From Pomphorhynchus laevis (Eukaryota > Acanthocephala > Palaeacanthocephala > Echinorhynchida > Pomphorhynchidae): a stretch of DNA of 64,000 nt. A model generated the notes under the pieces. The model ran no database searches, was not told the DNA's origin, and saw only the letters and a program-made list of their open reading frames with translations. Below are positions 8,638-20,970 of the stretch, in pieces. Where the stretch lies: NCBI GenBank assembly GCA_012934845.2, contig WNNJ02000427.1, positions 31,431 to 95,430 of the forward strand, read 5' to 3'. The position numbers were made by a program, and so were the translations under genes. Within the stretch, counting starts at the first letter, position 1, and each line of letters starts with the position of its first letter.

Positions 8638-11230
8638 GTTCCTCCTGATGACATCTAATCTTATTCGAATACGTCGTATATTATTTATTATTCAATTCAT
8701 AAAAATTGATTATATTGTTGAATTTAAATAGCAAATTTTATCGTTATATAAATATTAATTGTAGGTATTATTATAAATATTAACTAAATATAAATATAAA
8801 TTGCATAAAATCTTATATAAGTATTTATTATTTATAATTATCTTTTAAGATAAATAATTATATCTTTATTATCTTTTGAAAATATTATTATCTTTTTTGA
8901 ATTCTCAAAAATCCGTATTTTCTATATTTTACAATAACATGCCTTTAATGTTAAATTATGTAAAGTTCATCATTGTTTTTCTAGACATTATACATAGGTA
9001 AAGTCAGTGTTACTTCAATAAAATGAATTTTCTATTTTAATATAATTTAATAATTTATTTTTTTATTTAATATAATTGATTTCTATTCGAAGACATCGTA
9101 TATAAATGCTATCGTTATATAAATATAAATTGTATAAAATCTTATATAATTATTTATTATTTATTTTTATTTTTGATTTATATTATTTTATAAAGTACTT
9201 AGACTCAGTTATCTGATTTGATTTGTTCTACTGACATGTTATTATTAATCTGTGGACTTTGTTTTCCCGGTAATATAACCTCTGTTAGAAATACTGAAAC
9301 TATGTATTCTTGATATTACTATTTTTCTGCAAATTTTGAAGCAAGTTTGATTTTTCCTTTTTCTTATAATTTTACAATATAAAAAACAACAAAATATTAT
9401 TAAAAATTTAAAAATTTAAAATTATGCGAAATTTTTTTATTAAAAGTTATTATTTTGTTTTGTATTAACCTCGTTTTGAGGAAAATGGACCGAAACCTAA
9501 TAACATAGCGGTTCCTGTTGATAGCCTATAATCCTTATTCTGATACATCGTATATATTTTATTAGTCAAATCATAAAAGTTGTTTTTTATTTTAAATTTT
9601 AATAAAACATTTATCGTTATATAAATATAATTTGTACAAAGTCTTATATAATTATTTATAATTATTTGTCGTTATTTTTAATTTATATATCGTATAAAAT
9701 GCGTAGACTCAGTTTCCTTATCTGATTTTACAAGGTAGAGGCGGGAAAAATTCATTTGCTTAAGTTTGAATGTACAGTGTGTTAGCACATATCTCTAAGG
9801 ATAACAGGACTGGTCCTATAATATAATGGAATACATACGAGAGTTAAAATGTCTCAGCATTTATATATTATTTATTAGTCAATTTATAAAATTGATTTTT
9901 TTTAATTTTAAATTTAAGTTGACATAAATATAAATTTTATAACATCTTATATAATTATTTATTATTTATCTTGATTTACATATCGTATAAAATACGTAAA
10001 CTCAGTTAGCTGATCTGATTTATCATAATTGGGATTTATATATTGCATCATTGATGAAGCGATAATTAGAATTTATCGATTAACTAGATAATCGTAAATT
10101 TTTGATACATCGTAAATTCATAAAAATTGACTTTTATTTTAATTTTATATTTTAGTTTTATTTAAATTATATAAAATCTTATTTAACAATTATTTATTAT
10201 TAATAATTGTTTATGATTTAGCTATTTAATTTTTAAAAAATAAAATCCGTAGACTCAGTTAGCTGATCAGATTTATCTTTATAGTTAGCTGATCTGATTT
10301 AAATATTATTTATTAGTCAATTTATAAAATTGATTTTTTTTAATTTTAAATTTAACTTGATATAAATTTTATAACATGTTATATAATTATTTATTATTTA
10401 TAATTATTTATCTTTATTTACATATCGTATAAAATACGTAAACTCAGTTATCTGATCTGATTTATTATCATTAGGATTTATATATCGTATCATAGACGAA
10501 GCGATAATTAGAATTTATCGATTAACTAGAATTGCTACAGACAACTAGATTAGCTAGAATTGTTTCTAACTTTAATATTATAACATCACTAATTGATTTT
10601 TATTTTAAATTTTAACTCGATACAAATATACATAGTATAACATCTTATATAATTATTTATTATTTATAATTAGTTATCTTTTTTATTTATATATAAAATA
10701 AGTAGACTCAGTTAGCTGATATAATCCTTCAAAATAAAGGGACAGTCTTGGAATTTGTGATAAAATTGAAATTTTTAGTAAATCTTTCATATCGAAATCT
10801 ACTATTGGAAGTAGGAGATTTATTGAGCGTAAAATTAAGAACAAAATAAACAGCTGGATTAACGATTTAAAATTGTAAAACTTTTATCGTTATAAATATT
10901 AATTGTATGAAATTTTATATAATTATTTTGTATTTATAATTATTTAACTTTATTTTTAATTTATATATCGTATAAAATACGTAGACTCAGTTAGCGGATC
11001 TGATCTGAATCTTCTTAAAATTAAAATGATAAAATCGAAAATTTTTACGATGGTATTCACAGTAGAATTTGTACAAAAATATAGAAAATATTTTTTTTCC
11101 AATTTTATAAAATCTTATATAATTATTGATTATTTTTTATTTATATTTATTTTTTAATAAAAAGAAATATTAAAAAATAAATAAATTTAACTCACTTTTA
11201 ATAACTCAGTTATCTGAATCGAAAACGTTA
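8638..11230 (+). repeat. Array of about nine partial R1 repeats
   Basis: R1 is a dispersed AT-rich repeat. A complete copy opens with a GC-richer header (GGTCGAAACCTAATAGCATA, then GTTCCTCCTGATGACCTCT), passes through TCTTATTCTGATACATCG and TTATTAGTCAATTCATAAAA, then an A/T body with GTATAAAATCTTATATAATT, and closes with TACGTAGACTCAGTTAGCTG and ATCTGATTT. Copies here start near 8638, 9080, 9485, 9860, 10100, 10300, 10590, 10870 and 11100. Most lack the header but keep the ACTCAGTTAGCTGATCTGAT end. No protein is encoded. It looks non-autonomous; its class is unknown. Confidence 0.7.
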
Positions 11231-12239
11231 TTTGTCTTAAGAATGTGTAATCAAATAAAAATGTAATTATTTGCTATATAATATTTTTATTTGAATTTTA
11301 ACTTTTTTATTTTAACTAAGTATTTCACTAAATATTACTTTCAAAATTTTGAAATTAAAATTTTTAATTTTGATTTAATTTTAGTTTTTAATATTTTTAA
11401 ATTCAAAATTTAACCTTTGATTTCTAAAACGTTTTTTAAAATGCCTTAAATGCTAAATTATGTAAAGCTCATTATTGTTTTTCTAAACTTTATACATTGG
11501 TAAAGTCAGTGTTACTGCAATTGCCTGATTAAATTCAGACTACTTTATCGAGACGGTTACTGTAGTTAACTTAATTGTCTCTCAACTTTTATCGCTGTCC
11601 CGATCTAAATCAGTTAAGAAACCATCCTCTATAACTTGCCTATTCGTTGTACTGGAAACTATGCTGTTTCTATAATGCCTTTTCACACCCGAATAGAGAC
11701 ACGTTTGTGTTCTTACAAACGTGTTAATTCTCAAGAGAGTGCAAAGTGTGAACCGTTATAATGTTCTAGTCTATCACATTGTGATGAAAGGGAGTAAAAA
11801 GATACAAGAATACGTTCTTTATATTTACTTGAATTTAAAAATTAGGAGAAAGTAAAAGTTAATTAAAATTTAGAATTCATAAATTTTCGGTATTGTATCT
11901 TTCAAAATATTGATGTGATAATTGAATAATATCATCATCCGCCCTATGAAACTTTATATTTGTACATAATGCATTGTCATAACGGACTGTCTCTCAACAC
12001 ATCCACGGTAATAATAATTCAAATTTATAATTCAAATTAAGTAACGATTTTGCGCTAATTATGATATACTTATGATATTGAAATTTAAAATATTATTTAT
12101 TATTAGTTAATAATAAATAATATGTATTAATTAACGTCATCATAATGAAATTAATATCTATATTAATGTAAATATATATTTTACTTTTTGTAAAAAGTAA
12201 ATCGTATTATGATTTCTTATCGATGATCTCATTAATTTA
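11231..12239. other. AT-rich non-coding DNA
   Basis: No gene was found. Segments such as the block around AAATGCTAAATTATGTAAAG near 11450 repeat sequence near 8945, so part of this is also repetitive. Confidence 0.4.
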
Positions 12240-12585
12240 ATTAATAATCATATCTGCTAACTAAGTCCACGTATTTTATATTATTTATAAATTAAAAATA
12301 ATGCCAAATAAAAAATAATTAAATTATAAACAATTAAAAAATTATAAAAAATTATAAATAATAAATAATTATATAAGATTTTATATAATTTATATTAACT
12401 TAAAATTTATAATTAAAGATTAAAATAAAAGTCAATTTTTATGTATTGACTAAACAATAACAGATGATGTATCCAAATAACGAATAAATGCCATTAACTG
12501 CAATGTTTCGGACCCTATTCATAGCCCAACATAACAGCTGGGCCAAATACATGCTAATGACGTATTTCTTCCTATCGAAATTTGA
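12240..12585 (-). repeat. R1 copy with degenerate header, minus strand
   Basis: The body runs from the reverse of ACGTAGACTTAGTTAGCAGA at 12250-12280 to a header remnant near 12500-12560 (GTTTCGGACCC, CCCAACATAACAGC, GGCCAAATACATGCTAATGA). The CTGATGA block is not preserved in this copy. Confidence 0.6.
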
Positions 12586-12795
12586 TTATCTAGTGTATTT
12601 TATTCTTCTACATTGTTTAAAATTAAAAATTTAACTTATCCATAATAAAAATTTAATTATCAATACATAAAAATTGTCCGCTTAAGAGATTAAGCGGAAG
12701 ATAAAGAATTTATAAAGTATTTTAATATTAGTATTATAGTATTAAATTTATTTTTAATAATATTATGTTGATTTATATATTTTACTAATTTCTGT

Positions 12796-12840
12796 TTGTT
12801 CCATTGGGAGGTAGCCATGGGCTACCTCCCGATGGAACAA
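12796..12840. repeat. GC-rich near-perfect hairpin palindrome
   Basis: 21-base arms (TTGTTCCATTGGGAGGTAGCC and its complement, one mismatch) flank a three-base ATG loop centred on CCATGG. The block is strikingly GC-rich within pure A/T surroundings. It could be a minimal foldback element or a short structured RNA. Confidence 0.7.
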
Positions 12841-12980
12841 CTTTTACTTGTCTAAATATAGATGTCCCTACATTTAAATAATTTTGATTTATCAAAATAT
12901 TTAAGGCTTCTATTAATTCAATTTTATTTATATTTATATTTACCTGATAATTTATTTTTTGTTAGATAAGCGTTATATTT

Positions 12981-13202
12981 TTACAATATATATGTATTGA
13001 GAAGATAGGCTGCATATGCTAAAGACAGTTCATCGTCAACCTCATTCGGTGTATCGTTCGAGAGTAACATCCATTGACTTGCTTGGAATTTTTGCTGTGA
13101 ATCTAAAGACCTTGCCAGCTTTTGTCTAATTCCACCAGTACACGAAAATGTCATCGGCATATTCCCTTTTTTATTTGTAATCATTTTATTATATTTTGCC
13201 AT
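12981..13202 (-). CDS. Possible terminal exon of an unidentified host gene
   Basis: A 73-codon frame with protein-like composition (SNDTPNEVDDELSLAYAAYL near the end, charged and polar). It is preceded by CACAG, a possible acceptor, and ends in a stop. The composition differs from the surrounding A/T runs. No domain is recognised. It could be the last exon of a minus-strand gene, with 14314-14514 a possible upstream exon; that link is speculation. Confidence 0.25.
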   Translation of the reverse strand: MAKYNKMITNKKGNMPMTFSCTGGIRQKLARSLDSQQKFQASQWMLLSNDTPNEVDDELSLAYAAYLLNTYIL

Positions 13203-13429
13203 CTTACTGTGCTCGTGATATGCATAACTTGAAGTGTGGTCACTTAGGAGGGATAATGGGACAGTCTACAGTATGATGGTGCAATCCACAATTACAAATG
13301 GTATTGTTATATAAGGATTCATAGCTATAACTTGTTTAGGATCTAATTTTTGAATTAAATCAGAACTTACCCAGATGTATATTTGGGAATGTTCAGTTTT
13401 ATGGTTTAATGTTCAGTTTGTTTTAACCT

Positions 13430-13596
13430 CCAAGCGTACTAGTGAGTACAAATACGTAAAAATATTAAGTTCAAACATTAAAATATGTCCATATAATGAA
13501 AAATGTATTATAAAACTACCAAGCGTATTAGTGAGTACAAGTACGTAAAAATATTAGGTTCAAACATTAAAATATGTTCTTATAGTGAAAAATATC
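13430..13596 (+). repeat. 89-bp tandem duplication
   Basis: CCAAGCGTACTAGTGAGTAC and about 65 following bases are repeated once, starting at 13430 and again at 13519, with a few differences. Confidence 0.85.
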
Positions 13597-13599
13597 ACT

Positions 13600-14313
13600 T
13601 ATACTGCCAGAACAATATTAATTCAACAATTATTTACACAAATTCTGCTATTAATTTTGCAGATTACATATTTCCACAACAGCTCGTTTTGATTCTATAT
13701 AATATACCATTAGTACATATTTTTGCAACAGCATGATCGTTTTTACTCGTAATGGGATGTTCCCTGTTATAACAGAACAGTTACATTCAAACACAGCTTA
13801 TCATAATACGATAAAAAAATCAATCTTCATTTTCCTTTCTCTCAAAATCCTATCTCAGTTATGCAACAAAGTTGTTTCAGGGCATTAGCCGCTTTACCGT
13901 CACATTGAAAAGCTACTCTGCCAACTTGATTCATATCATCTAATAAAGCAGCTTAACTAACGACCTTTTTAAACTTAGTCGCTATGCGCATTCTCATCAA
14001 ATGTTAGCAGAAAATTGAAATCACCTTTCCCACCCAAATTTATCTTTTAATTAATGCAGTCTAATGACAGCGTCAATAGTGTCTTAATGATACAGCCCTA
14101 ATGTTGTATGGTAATTGCTGCTTTTAAATATTTAAATTAATGGCATTAATCCATAATACTAAATTCTTTTAACTTGCGTGTCTGTTTTACAATAAATTGC
14201 AATAACCACAATTAAACACATATGTTCTTTCTTCCTACTTCGTTTCTAAACGTATTTTTCAAGATTCACATAACGCACTTTAGTGGAATAAATTAAAGTG
14301 CTCCAGCTAATTC
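13600..14313. other. No gene recognised
   Basis: Mixed-composition DNA without an open frame or repeat that I can support. Confidence 0.35.
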
Positions 14314-14514
14314 TCAAAAGTGTAATTCCCTATTTACTACAAATGTAGTACCACAAATGCTACGCTGTCCATAATATGCAATTAATCCATTTGTGGTGCT
14401 TTCACCCCAAATAATCAACTTGTCAAATAAATCAGCTTTCTGATAAAATAATTTTATCGCGTCAGGTGGGAACAGTATGACTACTACACTTAGGTATAAC
14501 CGCATGTCCTTCAT
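14314..14514 (-). CDS. Possible exon of an unidentified host gene
   Basis: A 66-codon frame with codon-like composition (DAIKLFYQKADLFDKLIIWG, then ESTTNGLIAYYGQRS) in a non-repetitive stretch. There is no recognisable domain and no convincing splice sites. It may be an exon of the same gene as 12981-13202 or a chance frame. Confidence 0.2.
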   Translation of the reverse strand: MKDMRLYLSVVVILFPPDAIKLFYQKADLFDKLIIWGESTTNGLIAYYGQRSICGTTFVVNRELHF

Positions 14515-14519
14515 AGATG

Positions 14520-15581
14520 GCTGCTGCTTTTTATTATGACAATCAATGTCAACTATATGTTGATTAACTTAAAATTTTACTGACTAACTTGTCTTCTGAA
14601 TAATAAAAGTTGTGGTCACTATTCAGTCATGCCTGACTAAATAGAGATTATATTGTCGATACTCTTGTAACGCTAACGATTACAATTTCGCCCAAAGGTA
14701 ATTTCGGAATAGTACAGCAAAAACAATTTACTGTATGGTTAAGATGAACGCTTGGTATTAATCTCTCTAGTTTTGATACTTGTACAATACTTTAACCATC
14801 AATTTTTAATTTCAAATTCGGTTAAATAAATTAAAATTACAAATATGCAAATTGTAATAAATTTAAGTTTAATAAATTTGTATTTAATTAATTTAAGAAA
14901 TAATTAATTTTATTAATTTCTTTAATTTTGATTTATAAAGACTTTCATAATTTGAATCAATTTTAAAGTTATTGTACATTTATTACAACTGTACCGTTAT
15001 TTGGATCAAGTTTCCAATTAAATTTTTCTGTTCCATTGCGCATGTTCAACGTTTACACAAAATAATGTTATTCTGCACTAATGGCGAATGAGCTGCAATG
15101 CCTAATCCTTAACATGTAATTAAATGCCAATGTACATTATGCAAATGTAATATGAATAAGACTAAGATTTTATTAGTTATGGATTAATAAACCTAATTAA
15201 GTTTTTAAATATTTATTTTTATACTCAAATTTTCAATAGCTAACTGATATCATCATGACATAAAGCGCACAATAAAATACAATAACTAAAATAAAATACT
15301 ATAAAATAATAAAATACTATACTATACTACTCGTCTGTTCATTGACAATTAGATTTAATGAAAGACTTAATTAATAATTAATTGATAGTAGCAGTCCAAA
15401 ATTGCAGTTCTGTGCTAGCAGTTCGATAATCACAAATCAATAGTGAACAATCACTCATTGATTTATATCTTTAATACATCATAATAATACATAATATATT
15501 AATACAATAATAGTATATTTATTAGACGAATATATTACATAATATAGAATATATATTATTAATATAATATCATGTAATATA
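14520..15581. other. AT-rich non-coding DNA
   Basis: Nothing coding or structured was seen apart from simple A/T sequence. Confidence 0.4.
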
Positions 15582-15684
15582 TAAAATATACGATATATAC
15601 CTCGAAATATACGATATACATACCTCGATATATACGATATATACCTCGTATATTCATATTTATAAATATACGATATGTATACCT
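15582..15684 (+). repeat. Short AT minisatellite
   Basis: About four to five imperfect units of the form ATATACGATATATACCTCGA with a period of roughly 22-26 bases. Confidence 0.7.
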
Positions 15685-16049
15685 TATTATAGTTTTATAT
15701 TATGATAAAACTATTATAAGTTTTAATAATATCTTATCTATAATAAGATCATGTGCTACGAAGGCATTTTTACAACTACCTCGCGATGGATCGATAGTTT
15801 TCATTACAATTTGCATTTGATTATTTATTTACACACTTAAGTAATCATTTTTAAATAAATGAATTATAATTTTGATAGTTTTTTATTTTTCGTAAGGAAT
15901 CGAATTACCTTACTGGGTTTACATTATATTTGCATTTTTAAAAATGCAAATATCTAAAATTATTATTTTTTAAATCTATTATTATTTATGTGCTAAATTC
16001 CCAGAATATAAATGCAGAAATAAAATGCAGGTTGCATTTTATTCTCATA

Positions 16050-16165
16050 GTAGTTTAATTGTTTGCTTCTCACTTTACATGGAAGTACTAAATTACATAA
16101 TTGTTGTCGAATCAACTAAATGGATATGCATCAAATTACACGCTCATAGTGCAAACAACTTCAAT
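16050..16165 (+). repeat. Dispersed duplication A, copy 1
   Basis: About 115 bases beginning TTTAATTGTTTGCTTCTCAC and ending TCATAGTGCAA recur at 20855-20970 in the same orientation with few changes. Confidence 0.8.
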
Positions 16166-16468
16166 GAAAATATTTTCCTGCAGACCTTTATTAATTAGTC
16201 ATTTTATTATGCTCATTGTCCTATGCACTTGTTATAAAGAAACAATTAACGCTTTTGCTATTAATTTATTGTGTATCGCTGAGAATATTCCGAAAGTAGC
16301 AGAGCTTTTTGTATCAATTTAAACTAAAGACGATATTCAGAAAAAACCTAAAGGTTATAATCATTGCAAGCTAGTAATACTATGATTATATCGTTCGACA
16401 ATTTAATTACAAATCAATATTATTGATATCGGATTGCATTAAATTTATTTATTATTATTTATTTAATT

Positions 16469-16500
16469 ACGGACCTTCTGTGTGGCCTCAGAAGGTCCAT
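16469..16500. repeat. Hairpin GGACCTTCTG/CAGAAGGTCC
   Basis: A 10-base perfect inverted repeat with an eight-base loop in A/T-rich DNA. Confidence 0.6.
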
Positions 16501-18544
16501 AAGTTTGCTGCTGTGTCGTGCTGTCTCAATTTTTGGCAAAACGATTGTCTTCGATGTTAAGATGTGCTATCTACTTTGACTACTACCTGAAATAGAAAAT
16601 AACACCCATATAAATACTATATTCTGTAATTAACAACAGAAATTGTTCAATTCTCAACGGTTTGTTTACTGAAATAGATATATTACATTATTTAATAATG
16701 TAATATAAATGTATTATAATAATGTATTATAATAATGTATATAATGCAGTAATTGTTACAATTGAAATTTTGATAAATGCACGTTGCTTTTATTTTAAGG
16801 CAACAACAGTACTCTATATTTCGGTATTGGCGGATCTGCTGCGGTTGATAGGAGGAAGTTTAACCTTTTCATACCGACGTAATAATTCCTAACTTTATAA
16901 TGAAAAATTATTATTACAATAAATTGCATGATATTAGTAATTATATTAGATAATATTAGATATATTAGATATTAATATTAGATATCTAATATTAATATTA
17001 GATATCATATAATAGTAAATAGTAAAAAAAATTTTAATAATTTTGTGTTATTAAAATAATAATAACTTTTAATAATATAACTTTTAATTTAATGTTTTTA
17101 ATTTAATTCATTGTATAAATAATATTAATATTATTGCATAAATAATAAATATAAATTTATATAAAAGTTGCAGTAAATTTTAGTGTACAATAAATTTTAA
17201 ACAAATTCTCAATACGTTAAAATAAATGACAAACCACTTTTCAATAATTTATATAATTCCTGTTATACTTTGATACGATCTCCATATTTCAATTTTAATT
17301 TATTATCTACAAAAGTCAGAAGTTAGATACCCGAAAATGGAATTTCGTAAATTGGTTATTCCTGTAAGCTGTTATACAGTTTCGACATTTTATGGACGTT
17401 TTTGATAATTTAAGATTTTGCCATTTTTAGATTTTACTTTTAACTTGATTTTATCTTTTGCACACACCGGGATGGTATACATTTTTGCAGATTAGTACTG
17501 CAATTATATATTTTTTTATAGACAAGTCAAATAAATATGGTTTTAAATTTGCTTATCTTATAAAGGCTAATATTTTATATAATGTTTTTAACACAAAAGG
17601 ACGCTTTCATCTTCAATATTTTATCTTCTTCATCTGTGTGAAGCGTTTTTCATATAACGAAATTTATTAGCCATTCCGCTGGTTTTCTTTATCAATATAT
17701 CCCGCTGCGTTTTTAATTGAATTTTTGTAAGTTGCTTCATATAGCTAACTCGTAATAATTGAATTATTTAAACTGATTTTATCTCATTATATGTTGTAAT
17801 TCATTCGTCTGCATTCACAATACCTGCTATTCAAACTGTTAATGTGATTACCATTTAATGGGATGTAAATGAACACAATGTTTAAAGCTACAAAGAAATT
17901 GCCTATTTTGGCAAAATTGCTGATTTGAATATTCAATGAATTGCATAAATAAAAAATTGGATTTTTAAAGTGTGAAGTAGCTAAAATTTTGCAAAAGATT
18001 TTTCAGATACTGCTTGGATCCGGTTGCAAGTATTCGTTTAAAACTCGTAAGATGTCGTGGTTATACTTGAAGTTTATATATTACTTTAATGTAAACATAT
18101 TGTTATGTACATAATTATAATAAATATAAAAACAAAATATCTTTTCCAAGGTTTACAGTTCATTAATTTCAAATTGTATTGTTTTCAACTGTATTGTTTT
18201 TCAAATTGTATAATATTCTAAATTTTCTTTTAGAGACAGTTTTGCCATAGCCTTTATCGATATCCGCTGCAAATATTTAGTTTTTATTTTGTGCTAGTTA
18301 TATATTTGAAGATAAATTAATTCGTTTGTTATGCCCATATTCATTTTCTAATTATCCACATGAGATACGGGTAATTTTCTGTGGTAAACACTAGCTAACG
18401 AATGCATTATACTTAACTTACAAATTTTAGCTTTAATTCCTTATTCCGTATTTGGATTTTATCCTGTTTAATGTAAAATGATTGTAAAATCATTTTTACC
18501 TTATTTTATTTAACGATAAACGAGTAATACGCTTTTAGTTCAAA
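16501..18544. other. AT-rich DNA without recognisable genes
   Basis: Only short A/T-biased frames occur; none shows domain-like composition or splice context. Confidence 0.4.
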
Positions 18545-18670
18545 TCCTCTGACCGTTATATTACATAGTCATATAATAATCGTGTTTTTAAGACTTGTTT
18601 TTTTTTTGATTTAATTAAAAATGTAATTTATTACTTGAGTGTATCAAAATGCTTACTCAGTGTTTTTTAT
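18545..18670 (+). repeat. Dispersed duplication B, copy 1
   Basis: Blocks ATAATAATCGTGTTTTTAAG and TTATTACTTGAGTG...TATCAAAATGCTT recur at 20332-20450 in the same orientation. Confidence 0.75.
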
Positions 18671-20267
18671 ATATTACAATATATACAATTTAAATTTAAC
18701 ACATTTAATTAGATTTATAATTAAGTCTCCTTAAACATATGTCAATGTATAAATTATCTAAAATAGTGCAATTAAGGGTATATTTTGTTGGAAATATAAT
18801 GTAGATTTCGCGTATGAAGGCTGAACTTGAAGAGTAAAAGAAAGATTTTTGACTTAAGTATATACATAATGCATTTATGTTTATTTATTATGCTAAAAAT
18901 AATAAGAAAACAAATTTTCTCTTTCGACACTAGCTTTGTCGAGAGGTACATAGTAACAAACACTATAGATTAGCTAAATAGCAGAATTCTGTTTTTATAA
19001 ATGATAATTAATCCAAGTTATCTTTATTTTTACATTGAAAACACGGTGATTTTTCATTTTATATCAAATTATAATGAAATCGTAGGGTGTTGTTAGGATA
19101 TTCCGATTTTTATCATCACTTCTTAAAAAGAACGATTCTGGTAATATTCTTATCTAATTTAATAAAATTGATCTGGTTAGGATTTGAACTCAAACATTTG
19201 TTATCACTGGTTAAGCTATAGATAAAATAATGATGAAATCATCATTTTACAGTAATCATAAATGATTTTACATATTCCTTACTGCATAAATGTGTTCAAT
19301 CTGCGGATGCGAAAATTTAATATTAAAGTGTTTCGTTGTATTTATATAGTAATTATCGACATGATTTTGCTAGTTTTATAATGCTTTCAAACTTTACTAA
19401 AATATAAGTTTTAATATATATGTCTACAAAATAACATGTTTGAAAATTTAATCAGAATAGACAGATACCTGTCTATTATACAATTTGAAATTAATCAATT
19501 TAAATTTAAGCAGAATAGACAGATTTCTGTTTATTACACAAGATCAATTAAACATTGAATGAATTGTACAGTTAAATATTTTAGATCGATTATTCAATTT
19601 GAATAAATTCTAATATCATTTTAAAAGGCGATTTATTATTCCTACTTTGTGACCAAAATCAAGAAGTTTTTAGACTTGAGAGATTTTTATTAAAATTGCC
19701 AAGAGTTTTTAAAGTTGTAAAATTGACAACAAGCGAGAATTTAAAAAACATTAAAATACTTTTTAAAGTATTTTAGTTTAAATACTCAAGCTTATATAAA
19801 AGGTAAACTAAACACAAAGATTCAATTAAATTTGTTTTAATAAAAATCATTAAATAAACCCTTAATGTCTGTAGCAATCGTAATTTCATCGATATTAGCT
19901 ATCAATACTAAGATATTAAAAATGTTTTAATGTTTAATTGTGATAATAGAAAAATAAATCATCTGACGTTATTTGATACGTCAATTAATAAAAATTTTAA
20001 ATATATATTTAAAAATAATATTTTGCATTATTCACGTATTTTTAAGCATATTATTTCTCACATTTAATTCAAATTGTTTATTATATACAATAAATGCACA
20101 AATATTTAATATTAATTGTATAATTTAATTTTGCTAAATATTAATATATTTTCGATTTATTTTTAGAATTTTTAACTATTTGAATAATTATTTACTAGTG
20201 AATATTTGTTTCCAATCGAAATAATTGTTACAAAGCGAGGATACATTGTGATTATTTGGTTATAATC
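18671..20267. other. AT-rich DNA without recognisable genes
   Basis: No supported feature. A T-arm-like string near 19175-19200 was examined and rejected. Confidence 0.4.
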
Positions 20268-20303
20268 CAATATTTCGACGGCGCTCTGGCACGTCATCTT
20301 CAG
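20268..20303 (-). repeat. Isolated hairpin-GAAATATT element end
   Basis: On the minus strand: CTGAAGATGACGTGCCAGAG then CGCCGTCGAAATATTGG. This is the same design as the Penelope-like end at 4.2 kb (CTGAAGATG, hairpin, GAAATATT). It is probably a remnant of a related element. Confidence 0.55.
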
Positions 20304-20331
20304 GGTTATTTGTTTAAGCTGTTAATTTTTT

Positions 20332-20450
20332 TTGTTATATAATAATCGTGTTTTTAAGACTTGTATTTCGATTAAATCAAAAATGTAATTTATTACTTGA
20401 GTGGATGTATCAAAATGCTTGATCATTGTTTTTTATGTGTTTAACTATTT
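20332..20450 (+). repeat. Dispersed duplication B, copy 2
   Basis: Second copy of 18545-18670. It lies directly beyond the hairpin-GAAATATT motif. Confidence 0.75.
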
Positions 20451-20854
20451 GAATAATAGTTAAGTAATAATAGTTAAGTAATAATTATTTTTGATTATTA
20501 CTTACTAATGATAAAAAGTGATTTATTAAGAAGTATAAGTTGTTATTATACAGACATTTTTAAATTAATTTTCATAGCTTTATAAAATAGACTCACTTTC
20601 TATTTTATTCTCACTTTATATCTTAATTAGTTAACTTTTTTAAATTTAGCCATATATTGAATTATACTTGATTCACAATTTTTATAAAATATTAGTTTTT
20701 GTATTCGTTTATATACTTTTATAATGCATATATAATATATGATTATAATGTCTGTAATCAATACTTGCTGTTTTTACAATTTACATGATAGCTCGTTTAT
20801 TGCAAGTTAATGTCAATCACCCATCCCACTTGATATTCTTGTAATTTTTGAACA

Positions 20855-20970
20855 ATGCAATACTGGTTTAATTGTTTGCTTCTCACTTTACAGGGAAGTA
20901 CTAAATTACATAATTGTTGTTAAATTAACTAAATGGACATGCATCAAATTACACGCTTATAGTGCAACTT
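20855..20970 (+). repeat. Dispersed duplication A, copy 2
   Basis: Second copy of 16050-16165. Duplications A and B occur in reversed order relative to the first pair. Confidence 0.8.

Noticed and set aside
19168-19215. tRNA-like T-arm string (GTTCAAATCC on the minus strand)
   Set aside because: The stem does not pair properly and no D-arm, anticodon arm or acceptor stem could be drawn around it.
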